A DNA stretch of 23,394 bases from Lachnospiraceae bacterium UBA4348 (GCA_002394165.1 DGTA01000153.1:1-23394); one strand, 5' to 3'; positions 6,598-14,738 are shown, counted from the first letter of the stretch. Made by a program: numbers and translations. The notes: generated by a model from the letters alone, not told the origin.

Positions 6598-8121
6598 TCA
6601 GCTTCGGGTGCGGTAAAATGAGGTCCACGGCATAGAGGGCGGCAGCTCGGAAAAGGCTCCTTTTTTGTATTCGGCCGACTCGGCGCCGGGCCCGATCCGG
6701 ATCACCCTGTCAGCAAGCGTTAAAGCGTCGGACATACTGACGGTCAGGATCAGGACAGCCGTGCCTTCCGCCCGGATCCGTCCGATCAGTTTCCAGATCT
6801 TCTGGCGCAGAGAAACGTCCGCCCCCTTGAAGGGCTGCGCGGCGATCATGACCTTCGGCCGCTGCATCAGGATCCTCATATAGATCAGCTCCGTGGCCTC
6901 CTCGCGCGTCAGTTCGCCCGCACTCCGGCCAAAGATGTCCCTGCCCGTGATCCGGATATACTCTTCCTTCATCATCGCCCGCATGCGCCTGTTCCTCCAG
7001 ATCTGCGGAAAGGCGTGGTCCATATTCATGCAGAGGTTGTCCATGACGCTCATCTCGGGAAAGATCATCGTCTCCGGTGCATTTTCTGAAAAGACGGCAA
7101 CCCGGCGCAGGCGGTCCGGATCCGGCCGTCGCTTCCGGCTTTCTCCGGCGTCCTCCTCCACAAAATCAAACTCCACGGCATCTTCCTCGAGGGGCCTCGA
7201 GAGCGCCCTCACCAGCTTCTGGTAAGGCTTTGTATCAAGAAACTGCAGCGTAACGCATTCCCCTTTATGAAGACTGACCTCCAATGGGAGTGCCTGTGCC
7301 CTGATCGTCAGCAGCGGCTTTTGCTCCTCCGGTCTTTCCTCCCCGGACATGGCGCCGCTCACATTCCGGTAAAATGATTTCGCATAAACGTGATAGATGG
7401 CGGCGTCCAGGCTGCCGCGCTGCTCTTCGTCCCCCAGATCCGCCGTCATCTCGACTGTGCCGTTGTTAAAGATGGCCGCGCGCGTGCACATGCTGCGGAT
7501 CTCCTCAAAATGCATGCTGATATACAAAAAGGCAAACCCGTGATCCGCATAGTGGCGGATGACCCCGGAAAGGACCTCCATCTGCTCCTCGCTCAGCAGG
7601 GAGCTGATCTCACGCAGGATGATCAGCCGGTGTCCGAGCATGACAGCCCTGAGGATCTGCGTCACCACGCTCTGGAGCGGATCCAGCTTTTCCGCCGGGC
7701 TTTCCAGCGGTATCCGCAGGCCGAACCGCTCGCTGTCAAGGTCCTCCAGATAAGGCTCCGTCATCTCCAGGAAGGCCTTTTTCCGGATCAGCTCCTCCTT
7801 CCCGGGGCGGAAAACGCACAGATTATCCAGGACGCTCATCCCCTCCGCGAGGGCGCTTTTTGAGTCGATCAGCGTGACCGGATTGCGCATCCTCTTCTCT
7901 TCTTTCCAGGAATTGATGCACTTTTCACAGTAATAGACATGTCCGTAGTAGACCGGCAGGTTGAACAGCAGGATATCGAGCAGGCTCTCCAGGCCGTAGG
8001 TGTTGACCGCCAGCAGACCTGTTACCGAGCCCTCCGTAATGCGCAGAGAGCATGCGTCGAGTTCTGTCCTCTCTCCCTTTTTCGTGGTCACCTTTTCAAG
8101 GCGGAGCACTTCCGTTTTCAT
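6598..8121 (-). CDS. Degenerate duplicated ABC ATPase-like protein (pseudo-RbsA) encoded with a YesM/YesN two-component system
   Basis: A 507-residue soluble protein with the length and two-domain plan of RbsA but without working ATPase motifs. Where Walker A should be it has GLLAVNTYGLES (35-46), lacking the GxGKS/T lysine. The Q-loop position reads DSKS; Walker B 1 is LIILREI (166-172), with Asp changed to Arg; the H-loop reads ISMHFEEI, apparently without the aligned His. In domain 2 no P-loop is seen, the signature reads AGELTREEATEL and Walker B 2 is VMIAAQPFKGAD, with Gln for the catalytic Glu. Helical parts such as SVLDNLC and SVMDNLC are preserved. A CEKC pair sits at 65-68. The frame is intact, so this is not a decaying gene. 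Its ATG overlaps the kinase stop (ATGA). The likely role is regulatory or structural, for example docking on a transporter permease; this is inference. Confidence 0.8.
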   Translation of the reverse strand: MKTEVLRLEKVTTKKGERTELDACSLRITEGSVTGLLAVNTYGLESLLDILLFNLPVYYGHVYYCEKCINSWKEEKRMRNPVTLIDSKSALAEGMSVLDNLCVFRPGKEELIRKKAFLEMTEPYLEDLDSERFGLRIPLESPAEKLDPLQSVVTQILRAVMLGHRLIILREISSLLSEEQMEVLSGVIRHYADHGFAFLYISMHFEEIRSMCTRAAIFNNGTVEMTADLGDEEQRGSLDAAIYHVYAKSFYRNVSGAMSGEERPEEQKPLLTIRAQALPLEVSLHKGECVTLQFLDTKPYQKLVRALSRPLEEDAVEFDFVEEDAGESRKRRPDPDRLRRVAVFSENAPETMIFPEMSVMDNLCMNMDHAFPQIWRNRRMRAMMKEEYIRITGRDIFGRSAGELTREEATELIYMRILMQRPKVMIAAQPFKGADVSLRQKIWKLIGRIRAEGTAVLILTVSMSDALTLADRVIRIGPGAESAEYKKGAFSELPPSMPWTSFYRTRS

Positions 8122-9170
8122 GGCTTTTGCTCTCCTGCTCCCGGCGCTGTGAGCGGAACTGAGATCTCTACCTCGGTTCCCTCCCCGAGCATTGAATACA
8201 CGTGGATACCGTACTCTTCCCCGAAGATCAGCCGGATGCGGTTATTGACATTTGTCAGTGCGACTCCGCCTTCCCGGCCGTGGGTAGAGCTGTCCGGCTC
8301 CTGCTCTCCGGCCCGGAGCTTTCCGTTAAGCTCCCGAAGCTGTTCCTCTCCCATGCCGACACCGTTGTCGCGCACCCGGATGACGGTTCTGGTCTGCGAA
8401 CGTTCCAGAATGATCCTCGTCACGCCCTCACCGATCTTGAGCTCCGTTCCGTGGATAATGGAATTTTCTATGACCGGCTGAAGCGTCAGCTTGGGAATGA
8501 GGGCTTTCCTGATCACTTCCCAGTCTTCTTCATCCCAGGCGATCTCCAGGCGGAGCCTGCTGCCGAAGCGGTACTGCTGGATCTTAAAATATGTCCGGCA
8601 GTTTTCCAGTTCCTCCTCGATCGTGACCAGATTCTCCGTCCGGCTGATCGTATAACGGAAAAACGACGCCAGGGCCTCCGTCATATCCGCCAGCGAGTCC
8701 ATGCCGGCCAGCAGCGCTTCCGAGCGGATGCCGTCCAGGGTATTGTACAGGAAATGCGGATTGATCTGGTTCTGGAGCGCCCGGTACTGGGCCTGTCGCT
8801 TGCTCAGATCGATCGCGTCAGCCCGGACCGCCAGCTGGCTCAGGCGCCGGAGCGTCTGCTCCGAGGACGGCGAGTACATCATCGGGCTTTCCAGAAGATC
8901 CGTCATCGGGATAAAGCCCTCCATGAACTTCCGGCTCTGGCTGGCCAGATACCGGTACGGCTTGATCAGGAAAAACCAGCCGCCCACGGCGAACAGATCC
9001 ACAGCTGCCAGAAGAAGCACCCATCTTCCGGGGAAGTCCGGCCCCAGGTGCGGCAGCGGGATCAGGACCAGAAGCGTCATCACCGCGAAAAGAAGGATCA
9101 GGTACAGCTGCAGCCTGAAAGAAAGATATTTCATGTTTGACCGGATCTTTTTCATATCACGTTCACCCAT
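8118..9170 (-). CDS. YesM-type membrane sensor histidine kinase with a minimal external loop
   Basis: A 350-residue kinase. Two transmembrane helices (about 18-40 and 50-69) are joined by only some ten residues (LPHLGPDFPGR). A linker follows, then the His_kinase (PF06580) box LQNQINPHFLYNTL with phospho-acceptor His139, and a HATPase_c domain with the N-box LQPVIENSIIHG and the G-box RDNGVGMG. YesM kinases usually have a large extracellular sensor domain; here it is absent, so the input probably comes through the membrane or from a protein partner. The coding region overlaps the regulator gene by 8 bases and the pseudo-ATPase gene by 4, so the three are made together. A second in-frame ATG (residue 6) is an alternative start. 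Confidence 0.9.
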   Translation of the reverse strand: MGERDMKKIRSNMKYLSFRLQLYLILLFAVMTLLVLIPLPHLGPDFPGRWVLLLAAVDLFAVGGWFFLIKPYRYLASQSRKFMEGFIPMTDLLESPMMYSPSSEQTLRRLSQLAVRADAIDLSKRQAQYRALQNQINPHFLYNTLDGIRSEALLAGMDSLADMTEALASFFRYTISRTENLVTIEEELENCRTYFKIQQYRFGSRLRLEIAWDEEDWEVIRKALIPKLTLQPVIENSIIHGTELKIGEGVTRIILERSQTRTVIRVRDNGVGMGEEQLRELNGKLRAGEQEPDSSTHGREGGVALTNVNNRIRLIFGEEYGIHVYSMLGEGTEVEISVPLTAPGAGEQKP

Positions 9171-10752
9171 ACAGTCTGCGATAGGATGCCGGCGTTACGC
9201 CGAAGTTTTTTTCGAACAGTCTCGAGAAGTGCTTTACGTCATTGTAGCCCACCTTCTGGCAGATCTCCGCCACGGAAAGCGGCGTCTCCCTCAAAAGCCG
9301 TCTTGCCTCCTCAAACCGGACGGAGGAAAGATACTTTGCGAAGCCTTCCCCGTTCTCCTTTTTGAAAAGGACGCTGAAGTAGGCCTCCGTCAGGCCGACA
9401 TGCTCCGCCACCAGCTCCAGTGTCAGGGGCTTGTCAAAGTTGCTGCGGATGTACTGCTTCGCAAGGCGCACCGGCTGGTTGGCCTGATCCTCCCTGCCGC
9501 GTGATACCTCGTCCATCAGCAGCATGGCAAAGCGTTCCAGTTCCCCGAACAGTGCCTGTTCACTGGCACAGTACCCCGTTTTTTTCAGGAAGTCATCCCG
9601 CTTCGCGCTCTGTGAGGAGACCTCCAGCCGCATCAGGAGCATGATACCCGCCTGCTGCACCAGCTCCAGCACCTCCCAGCCGCGGATCCCGGCATTCTTT
9701 CCGGCTCCCTCCCGCAGCTTTGCGACCGCGCCGGACAGGCCGTCCTTATCCTGCAGCTCCAGGGCAAAGGCTGAATCTCTCATAAACTGGTCGAGCAGGG
9801 AAGCGCCGGAGAAAGTATGTCCGCTCACATCTTCCGTATAGAACTTTCCGTTTCCGCGAATGAGCCTCTCCTTTACCGCTTTCAGGGCGCCTTCCAGGGA
9901 CGCCGCGAGTTTTTCCGGCTCACGGGCGGGCTGGCCCGCTCCCATGGATACGATTCCCGCGCCGACCATTCCCTGGGCGGCGGCGATCCTGCGCAGGCCT
10001 TCGCGGGCACGGCTGACGGCCTCTTTTTCGCCGCCGTCCTTACAGGCAAGGATGCAGGTGCAGCGGCTTCCCTCCCAGCTCATCACCAGGTCCTGCGTGC
10101 ACGGCTCCAGCTGCGAAGCGAGGATCCTTTCCGCCCGCTCCCAGAAGACCCGCAGGATCTGGGAATCAAAGCTGTCCGCGGGGGCGTCCAGCTCCATTAC
10201 CAGGACGATCAGCGATCCGCCGGCAAAGCGGAAGTAATAATAATCATTCAGCTGCTGCGCCGTGATCTGCATGGAAGGATTCGCCTCAAGCGCCGCTATG
10301 AGGGTGGAGCGCGCCCTCCGCACGGCCTCCTCGTTTTCCTCGCGGATGATCTGCACCTCGCTGGTCCGGCGTTTTTCTTTCCGGATATCCTCCGTGATCT
10401 TGCGCAGGGTATCATTGAGCTCGGCGCGGTTGATCGGTTTTAGCAGGTAACCCTTTACGCCGTACTCGATCGCGGTCTGCGCGTACTCAAAATTAGAGTA
10501 GCCGCTGATAATAATGATCTTAGTCTGGGGAGAGACCTGGTTCACCTCCCGGATCAGGTCCATTCCGCCAAGCCCGGGCATCCGTATATCCGTGATCAGG
10601 ATATCCACATTTTCCCGCTTTACCAGCTCCAGAGCTTCCAGTCCGTTGGACGCGGTGCCCGTCACCTTTATTCCCAGATCATCCCATTCTCCGAGGGCAA
10701 GCATCAGCCTGCAGATCCTCTCCTCGTCGTCCGCCATCACCAGAGAGATCAT
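9163..10752 (-). CDS. YesN-type AraC-family response regulator
   Basis: A 529-residue transcription factor. The N-terminal receiver domain (about 1-120) has the acidic pair Asp8-Asp9, phospho-acceptor Asp55 in ILITDIRMPG and the conserved Lys106 in LLKPINR. A long middle region (about 120-420) is of the kind seen in large YesN proteins. The C-terminal AraC-type double helix-turn-helix (about 425-529) includes PLTLELVAEHVGLTEAYFS, SVAEICQKVGYNDVKHFSRLF and the ending FGVTPASYRR. It should receive phosphate from the co-encoded YesM-type kinase and activate nearby sugar-transport promoters. Candidate targets are the DUF3798 operon, the rbsACB-like operon and its own promoter. AAAGGAAG precedes the ATG. 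Confidence 0.93.
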   Translation of the reverse strand: MISLVMADDEERICRLMLALGEWDDLGIKVTGTASNGLEALELVKRENVDILITDIRMPGLGGMDLIREVNQVSPQTKIIIISGYSNFEYAQTAIEYGVKGYLLKPINRAELNDTLRKITEDIRKEKRRTSEVQIIREENEEAVRRARSTLIAALEANPSMQITAQQLNDYYYFRFAGGSLIVLVMELDAPADSFDSQILRVFWERAERILASQLEPCTQDLVMSWEGSRCTCILACKDGGEKEAVSRAREGLRRIAAAQGMVGAGIVSMGAGQPAREPEKLAASLEGALKAVKERLIRGNGKFYTEDVSGHTFSGASLLDQFMRDSAFALELQDKDGLSGAVAKLREGAGKNAGIRGWEVLELVQQAGIMLLMRLEVSSQSAKRDDFLKKTGYCASEQALFGELERFAMLLMDEVSRGREDQANQPVRLAKQYIRSNFDKPLTLELVAEHVGLTEAYFSVLFKKENGEGFAKYLSSVRFEEARRLLRETPLSVAEICQKVGYNDVKHFSRLFEKNFGVTPASYRRLYG

Positions 10753-10791
10753 CGTCTGTCGTCTTCCTTTCTCACGTCCTGAATTTCAAGA

Positions 10792-10815
10792 AGCCGCCGG
10801 CTGCTGCCGGCGGCT
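10792..10815 (-). terminator. GC-rich hairpin in the leader of the yesN-like operon
   Basis: AGCCGCCGG and CCGGCGGCT form a perfect 9-bp stem with a 6-base loop. On the minus strand it is followed by TCTTGAAATTC, a poor U-tract. It lies downstream of both the binding-protein gene and the predicted promoter at 10859-10887, so it could both end the first transcript and attenuate the second. Confidence 0.6.
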
Positions 10816-10858
10816 CCCGTATCATAATGTTTGACAAGCGCTCTTTATGCCTGATGTC

Positions 10859-10887
10859 AGTATAAGGATTTCCGGATCTTAAATCAA
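10859..10887 (-). promoter_or_regulatory. Sigma-A promoter of the two-component/pseudo-ATPase operon
   Basis: Minus-strand TTGATT (10882-10887), a 17-base spacer and TATACT (10859-10864). It gives the regulator operon its own start, separate from the rbsACB-like operon. Confidence 0.65.
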
Positions 10888-10935
10888 CCCGTCATTCCTG
10901 TTTTCCAGATGTTGACAGCGCTCCAGACGTTATGA

Positions 10936-11892
10936 TCACTCTGTAGCCGCTTCTTCCTCGCCGCCTGCGAGTGCCTCAGCTGTCAGAACGGAAACGCCGG
11001 TATCCGTCACAGCGCCGCCAAGATCTTCGCCGTTGAGAGCCCTGATGCAGGCCTGAACGCCCATCTTGCCCATGACATCGGGATTCTGAGCCATTGTGCA
11101 GTACAGATATCCGTCTGTGATCAGGCCCTGGAGCGTATCGGATTTATCAAAGCCGACACCGATCACTTCTGTTCCCTCGTTTGCCTTGATCGCATTGCCG
11201 ACACCGGTGGATGCACCTTCGTTGGTGCCGTACAGTCCGACAACACCCTGGGTCAGGTAGTTCTCAGCGATCGTCTGAGCCTTGGCAGCATCGCCTTCGC
11301 AGTACTGGGTCTCAAGCAGGTTGAACTCCGTTCCTTCGAATGCATCACGGAAGCCCATCTCACGCTGGATAGCGGTATTGGTGGAGTTGTTGACGTTGAC
11401 GATACCGATGTCACCGGAGGTAACGCCGGCATCTGCCAGAGCCTGGATCAGCTGCTCGCCGGCTGTATGTCCGGCAGCGTTGTTGTCGGTCGAGAAGGTA
11501 GCTTCTGCTTCTACATTGGCCGGGGAGTCAACATAGACGATCTTGATGCCGGCATCCTTTGCCTCGTTCAGAGCGCCGGAGATGGCGTCTTCGCTGTTGG
11601 CGGCGATGATGATGCCGTCCACGCCCTTGGCTACCGCATTGTTGACAGCCTCGATCTGAAGAGCGTCATCCTTTTTCTCCGGAGACATAACAGTAAGCGT
11701 AACTCCGTCAGCATCGGCCTCAGCCTGTGCGCCCTCGATCAGGGATACCCAGTGCTGGTCAATGGAGTCCATGGTGATCACGGCCAGATCATAAGCCTCG
11801 TTGGCTGTTACGGCCTCTTCCGCAAAGCTGGCGGTGGCAAGACCTGCGACCATTGCTGCGCTGACAGCTGCAACCATAAGTTTTCTGTTCAT
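10936..11892 (-). CDS. RbsB-like sugar ABC transporter substrate-binding protein
   Basis: A 318-residue secreted Type I binding protein (Peripla_BP_4 kind). It has a Sec signal peptide cleaved near ASFA (about residue 24), then YDLAVITMDSIDQHW, VDGIIIAANSEDAI, a hinge segment VYVDSPANVEAEATFSTDN, GIVNVNNSTNTAIQRE and the late IGVGFDKSDTLQGLITDG. It belongs to the ribose/galactose/allose-type group, but the exact sugar cannot be assigned. The start is placed at 11892 because AAGGAGG is only 2 bases from the earlier ATG and about 8 bases from this one. No lipobox is present. It is the last gene of an ATPase-permease-binding protein set, the order of rbsACB. An intercistronic hairpin precedes it. 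Confidence 0.9.
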   Translation of the reverse strand: MNRKLMVAAVSAAMVAGLATASFAEEAVTANEAYDLAVITMDSIDQHWVSLIEGAQAEADADGVTLTVMSPEKKDDALQIEAVNNAVAKGVDGIIIAANSEDAISGALNEAKDAGIKIVYVDSPANVEAEATFSTDNNAAGHTAGEQLIQALADAGVTSGDIGIVNVNNSTNTAIQREMGFRDAFEGTEFNLLETQYCEGDAAKAQTIAENYLTQGVVGLYGTNEGASTGVGNAIKANEGTEVIGVGFDKSDTLQGLITDGYLYCTMAQNPDVMGKMGVQACIRALNGEDLGGAVTDTGVSVLTAEALAGGEEEAATE

Positions 11893-11921
11893 AATCATTC
11901 CTCCTTGTAGAATTGATCTAT

Positions 11922-11950
11922 CCTTAACAGGTTTCTGCGCCCTGTTCAGG
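11922..11950 (-). promoter_or_regulatory. Intercistronic hairpin before the rbsB-like gene
   Basis: CCTTAACAGG (11922-11931) and CCTGTTCAGG (11941-11950) form a 10-bp stem with one mismatch and a 9-base loop, in the 74-base gap between permease and binding-protein genes. It could act as an mRNA-stability or processing element; no U-tract follows. Confidence 0.5.
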
Positions 11951-11966
11951 CCACTTTAAATTGTTT

Positions 11967-12989
11967 TTACGCTTCTTTTTTTGCGCGCCTGGAAATATGG
12001 CTTCCGTTTCGGATGACCACATCCAGCAGTACCGCCATAACAACGATCACACCGATCACGATGCGCTGCAGGCCGATCTGGGCGCCGATCATGTTCAGGC
12101 CGTTCTCCAGGATCTGCCACACGCCTGCGCCGCCGAAGGTACCCAGCAGGAGGCCTGCGCCGCCCAGCGGGGAAATGCCGCCGATAACGCCGGCCGCGAC
12201 GCCGTACATCTCATACATGTTGCCGGCGTCCATGTTGCCCATGCCGGCCTGCGCTCCCAGGATGAGTCCGACGATCGTGGAGCAGATCGCACTGACCGTG
12301 TAGGCCTTTACGGTCGTCATCACGACGTTGACGCCGGAGAGCCTGGCCGCGTCGACGTTGGAGCCGATCGCATAGATATGACGGCCGGAGCGGGTCTTTG
12401 AGAGCAGGAAGAAGAAGATCAGGAAGGTGATCAGCGCGATCCAGAAGGTATTGTAGATACCCAGCGTCTTTCCGTAGTAGAAGAACTTCTGGAATGCATC
12501 CGCGCTCTCCTTGCCGATACCGCTCGCGATATTGTCGGTGTTGCGGTTGCCGTTGACGATAAAGGCAATACCTCTGGTGACGAACATGGTTCCGAGGGTT
12601 GCGATAAAGGGCGGAAGCTTGAATTTTCCGACCAGGAACCCGTTCACGATGCCTACCGCGATGGACGCCGCCACCGTCACAAGGACCGCCGCCGCGATCG
12701 GTACGCCGTGGGACATCAGTGTACAGGAGATCATCGCTGCCATGCCGACCACCGATCCGATCGACAGGTCGATGTTGCCCGTGATCATCACGTAGCTTTG
12801 TCCGATGCCGATCAGCACATATTTAGACATGGAACGCATAAGGTTCAGGTTATTCTGCGCGGAAAAGACCTTATGGTCGATCATTCCAAAAACGAGATAG
12901 ATGACGATCAGGCCGACAAACGCCGTCAGGCTGCTTCCCAGGCCTTTGACCTCGCCCAGTTTTCCGAATACTGATTTTTTCTTATCCAC
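11967..12989 (-). CDS. RbsC-like sugar ABC transporter permease
   Basis: A 340-residue multi-helix inner-membrane permease of the BPD_transp_2 family. It carries the classical motif NIDLSIGS (residues 72-79), the coupling region SKTRSGRHIYAIGSN followed by DAARLSGVNV, and GVIGGISPLGGAG near the end. It forms the channel with the upstream duplicated ATPase. The start is a GTG at 12989, chosen because GGAGGGG precedes it; the longer upstream reading frame has a basic, non-conserved extension that lies within the ATPase gene. The 8-base overlap with that gene indicates translational coupling. The classical IDLS motif contrasts with the GLNFG motif of the other two permeases here, so the transporters belong to separate branches. 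Confidence 0.92.
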   Translation of the reverse strand: MDKKKSVFGKLGEVKGLGSSLTAFVGLIVIYLVFGMIDHKVFSAQNNLNLMRSMSKYVLIGIGQSYVMITGNIDLSIGSVVGMAAMISCTLMSHGVPIAAAVLVTVAASIAVGIVNGFLVGKFKLPPFIATLGTMFVTRGIAFIVNGNRNTDNIASGIGKESADAFQKFFYYGKTLGIYNTFWIALITFLIFFFLLSKTRSGRHIYAIGSNVDAARLSGVNVVMTTVKAYTVSAICSTIVGLILGAQAGMGNMDAGNMYEMYGVAAGVIGGISPLGGAGLLLGTFGGAGVWQILENGLNMIGAQIGLQRIVIGVIVVMAVLLDVVIRNGSHISRRAKKEA

Positions 12990-14520
12990 GTTCCTTCCCC
13001 TCCGTTCTGCCTTCGACTTTTCCGAGTTTATTCTCAAACATGGTCGCATACCGCATGATCTCCTGCTGCGTCGTCTGCCGCGCATCCAGCTCACCCGTGA
13101 TCCGCCCGTCGCACATGACGATGATCCGGTCCGCGATCCCCAGCACTTCCGGAAGCTCCGAGGATACGAACATAACGGCGATGCCTTTTTTCTTGAGCTG
13201 GTTCATGAGATTATAGATCTCGACCTTCGCGCCCACATCGATGCCGCGCGTCGGTTCGTCAAAGATGACTACCTTGGAATCCCGGACCAGCCATTTGCCG
13301 ACCACGACCTTCTGCTGATTGCCGCCGGAGAGGGTGTTGGCATCCTTCTCCACGCTCGGGGTCTTGATCGAAAGCTCCGATACGGCCTGGTCGCACAGCG
13401 CATCCTCCTTGGCCCGGCTCAGGACGCCGCTCTTTCCGCCGATCACATCCAGGTTCGGCAGCGCGATGTTCTGCCGGATGGAGAGCTTGGTACACAGTCC
13501 GTCTTTTTTCCGGTCCTCCGGCGCCAGGACGATGCCGGCCCTGATCGCATCCAGCGGACTGGAAATACTGAGCTTCTTTCCCTCAAGCCAGATCTCTCCG
13601 CCGGTCTTCGGGTCCACGCCGAAGATCGCTCTTGTGGTCTCCGTGCGCCCGGCGCCCATCAGTCCCGCGAAACCGACGATCTCGCCCTTATAGAGAGAGA
13701 AATTGATGTCCCTGACCAGTCTCCCGGCATTGAGGTTTTTCACCTCAAAGATCTTTTCGCCTTTTTCACACTCTATTCTCGGGAAACGTTCCTTGATCTC
13801 ACGCCCGACCATGTGCTCGATGATCTTGTCCATTGTAAGATCTTTATAAGCCGCCGTCGTGATGAAGCGGCCGTCACGCATGATCGTCACGCGGTCAGCG
13901 ATATGCTCCAGCTCCTCAAGCCTGTGGGAGATATAGATGATCCCGCAGCCCTGCTCCTTGAGCCTTCCGATGATCCGGAACAGCTCCTCGATCTCCTTGC
14001 TGGTCAGCGCGGAGGTCGGCTCATCCATGATCAGCACTTTCGCATGGACCGACAGCGCCTTCGCGATCTCGATCATCTGCTGCTTTGAAACGGGAAGGTC
14101 CCCGACGATGCGCCTGGGGCTGATGTCAACACCGAGCTCATCCAGATAATGCCGTGCCTCTTCCTCCATCTTCGCGTTGTTCAGCGCAAATTTTCCTTTG
14201 ATCTCCCGTCCGAGGAACATATTCTCGCAGACGGTCAGGTGGCGGCACATGTTCAGTTCCTGATGGATGATCGCGACGCCCGCCTCCCGGGCGGTGGTCG
14301 GATTCAGGTCCCCGTATTCTTTTCCGAATATCCGGACCGTTCCCGCATCCCTTGTATACACGCCGCTGAGGATCTTGACGAGTGTAGACTTGCCGGCGCC
14401 GTTTTCGCCCAGCAGCGCCATGACCTCTCCCTCACGGAGCTCCAGCTTTACATCGTTAAGCGCCTGCACGCCCGAGAACGCTTTCGAGATATGCTCCATC
14501 TCGACAATCACATTGCCCAT
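12982..14520 (-). CDS. RbsA-like duplicated sugar ABC transporter ATPase
   Basis: A 512-residue protein with two nucleotide-binding domains. Domain 1: Walker A GENGAGKST (38-46), Q-loop Gln87, degenerate signature LPVSKQQMIEIAKAL, Walker B VLIMDEP (162-168) and switch HRLEEL. Domain 2: modified P-loop AGLMGAGRTE, LSGGNQQKV (397-405) and Walker B VVIFDEPTRGID. This matches RbsA/MglA/XylG-type ATPases that power monosaccharide import. The start at 14520 has AGAGGTG upstream, and the MGN-VEMEHISKAF beginning is typical; the 13 codons further upstream are not conserved-looking. It is the first gene of the rbsACB-like operon and lies downstream of the isomerase-gene terminator. Confidence 0.94.
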   Translation of the reverse strand: MGNVIVEMEHISKAFSGVQALNDVKLELREGEVMALLGENGAGKSTLVKILSGVYTRDAGTVRIFGKEYGDLNPTTAREAGVAIIHQELNMCRHLTVCENMFLGREIKGKFALNNAKMEEEARHYLDELGVDISPRRIVGDLPVSKQQMIEIAKALSVHAKVLIMDEPTSALTSKEIEELFRIIGRLKEQGCGIIYISHRLEELEHIADRVTIMRDGRFITTAAYKDLTMDKIIEHMVGREIKERFPRIECEKGEKIFEVKNLNAGRLVRDINFSLYKGEIVGFAGLMGAGRTETTRAIFGVDPKTGGEIWLEGKKLSISSPLDAIRAGIVLAPEDRKKDGLCTKLSIRQNIALPNLDVIGGKSGVLSRAKEDALCDQAVSELSIKTPSVEKDANTLSGGNQQKVVVGKWLVRDSKVVIFDEPTRGIDVGAKVEIYNLMNQLKKKGIAVMFVSSELPEVLGIADRIIVMCDGRITGELDARQTTQQEIMRYATMFENKLGKVEGRTEGKERG

Positions 14521-14533
14521 ATGACACCTCTTT

Positions 14534-14565
14534 CCTGCAGTTTTTGCAGGCAACTTCACTGCCTG
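14534..14565 (-). promoter_or_regulatory. Two mutually exclusive small hairpins in the leader of the rbsACB-like operon
   Basis: CCTGCA/TGCAGG (14534-14550) and CAGGCA/TGCCTG (14547-14565) are both 6-bp stems and share bases 14547-14550, so only one can form at a time. The first lies next to the ribosome site of the ATPase gene. A switch is possible, but the stems are short. Confidence 0.35.
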
Positions 14566-14570
14566 ATAAT

Positions 14571-14598
14571 ATTATAATTCATCTTCTGTTGTTAGAAA
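14571..14598 (-). promoter_or_regulatory. Likely promoter of the rbsACB-like operon
   Basis: Perfect minus-strand -10 TATAAT (14571-14576), with a weak -35 (TTTCTA, 16-base spacer). A weak -35 fits a promoter that needs an activator; the AraC-type regulator nearby is a candidate. I found no clear catabolite-control (cre) site. Confidence 0.45.
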
Positions 14599-14671
14599 GT
14601 TAGGTATTATTTCGGTTTTGGGGGGTAAAATTTGGGTGCTTCGCCGCAGATCAAACAGTAAAATCCGAATC

Positions 14672-14703
14672 AAAAAGCCGGAGGCGGAAAAATCCGCTCC
14701 GGC
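14672..14703 (-). terminator. Rho-independent terminator of the deoD-isomerase operon
   Basis: On the minus strand a GCCGGAG-CGGA stem pairs with TCCG-CCTCCGGC with one bulged base and is followed by TTTTT. It lies 36 bases after the isomerase stop codon. Confidence 0.85.
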
Positions 14704-14738
14704 AGACCAATTTCTTTTTATATCAGGACCGGCATGTG

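Noticed and set aside
6598..8121. Treating the degenerate ATPase as a decaying pseudogene
   Set aside because: The frame is uninterrupted for 507 codons, overlaps the kinase stop codon precisely and keeps the full two-domain length.
8202..9140. 312-codon plus-strand open frame opposite the YesM-type kinase
   Set aside because: Shadow of the kinase gene, with Arg/Gln/His-rich composition typical of antisense frames in GC-rich genes.
12901..14088. 395-codon plus-strand open frame opposite the RbsA-like ATPase
   Set aside because: The minus-strand ATPase has complete motifs; the opposite frame has no recognisable domain or start signal.
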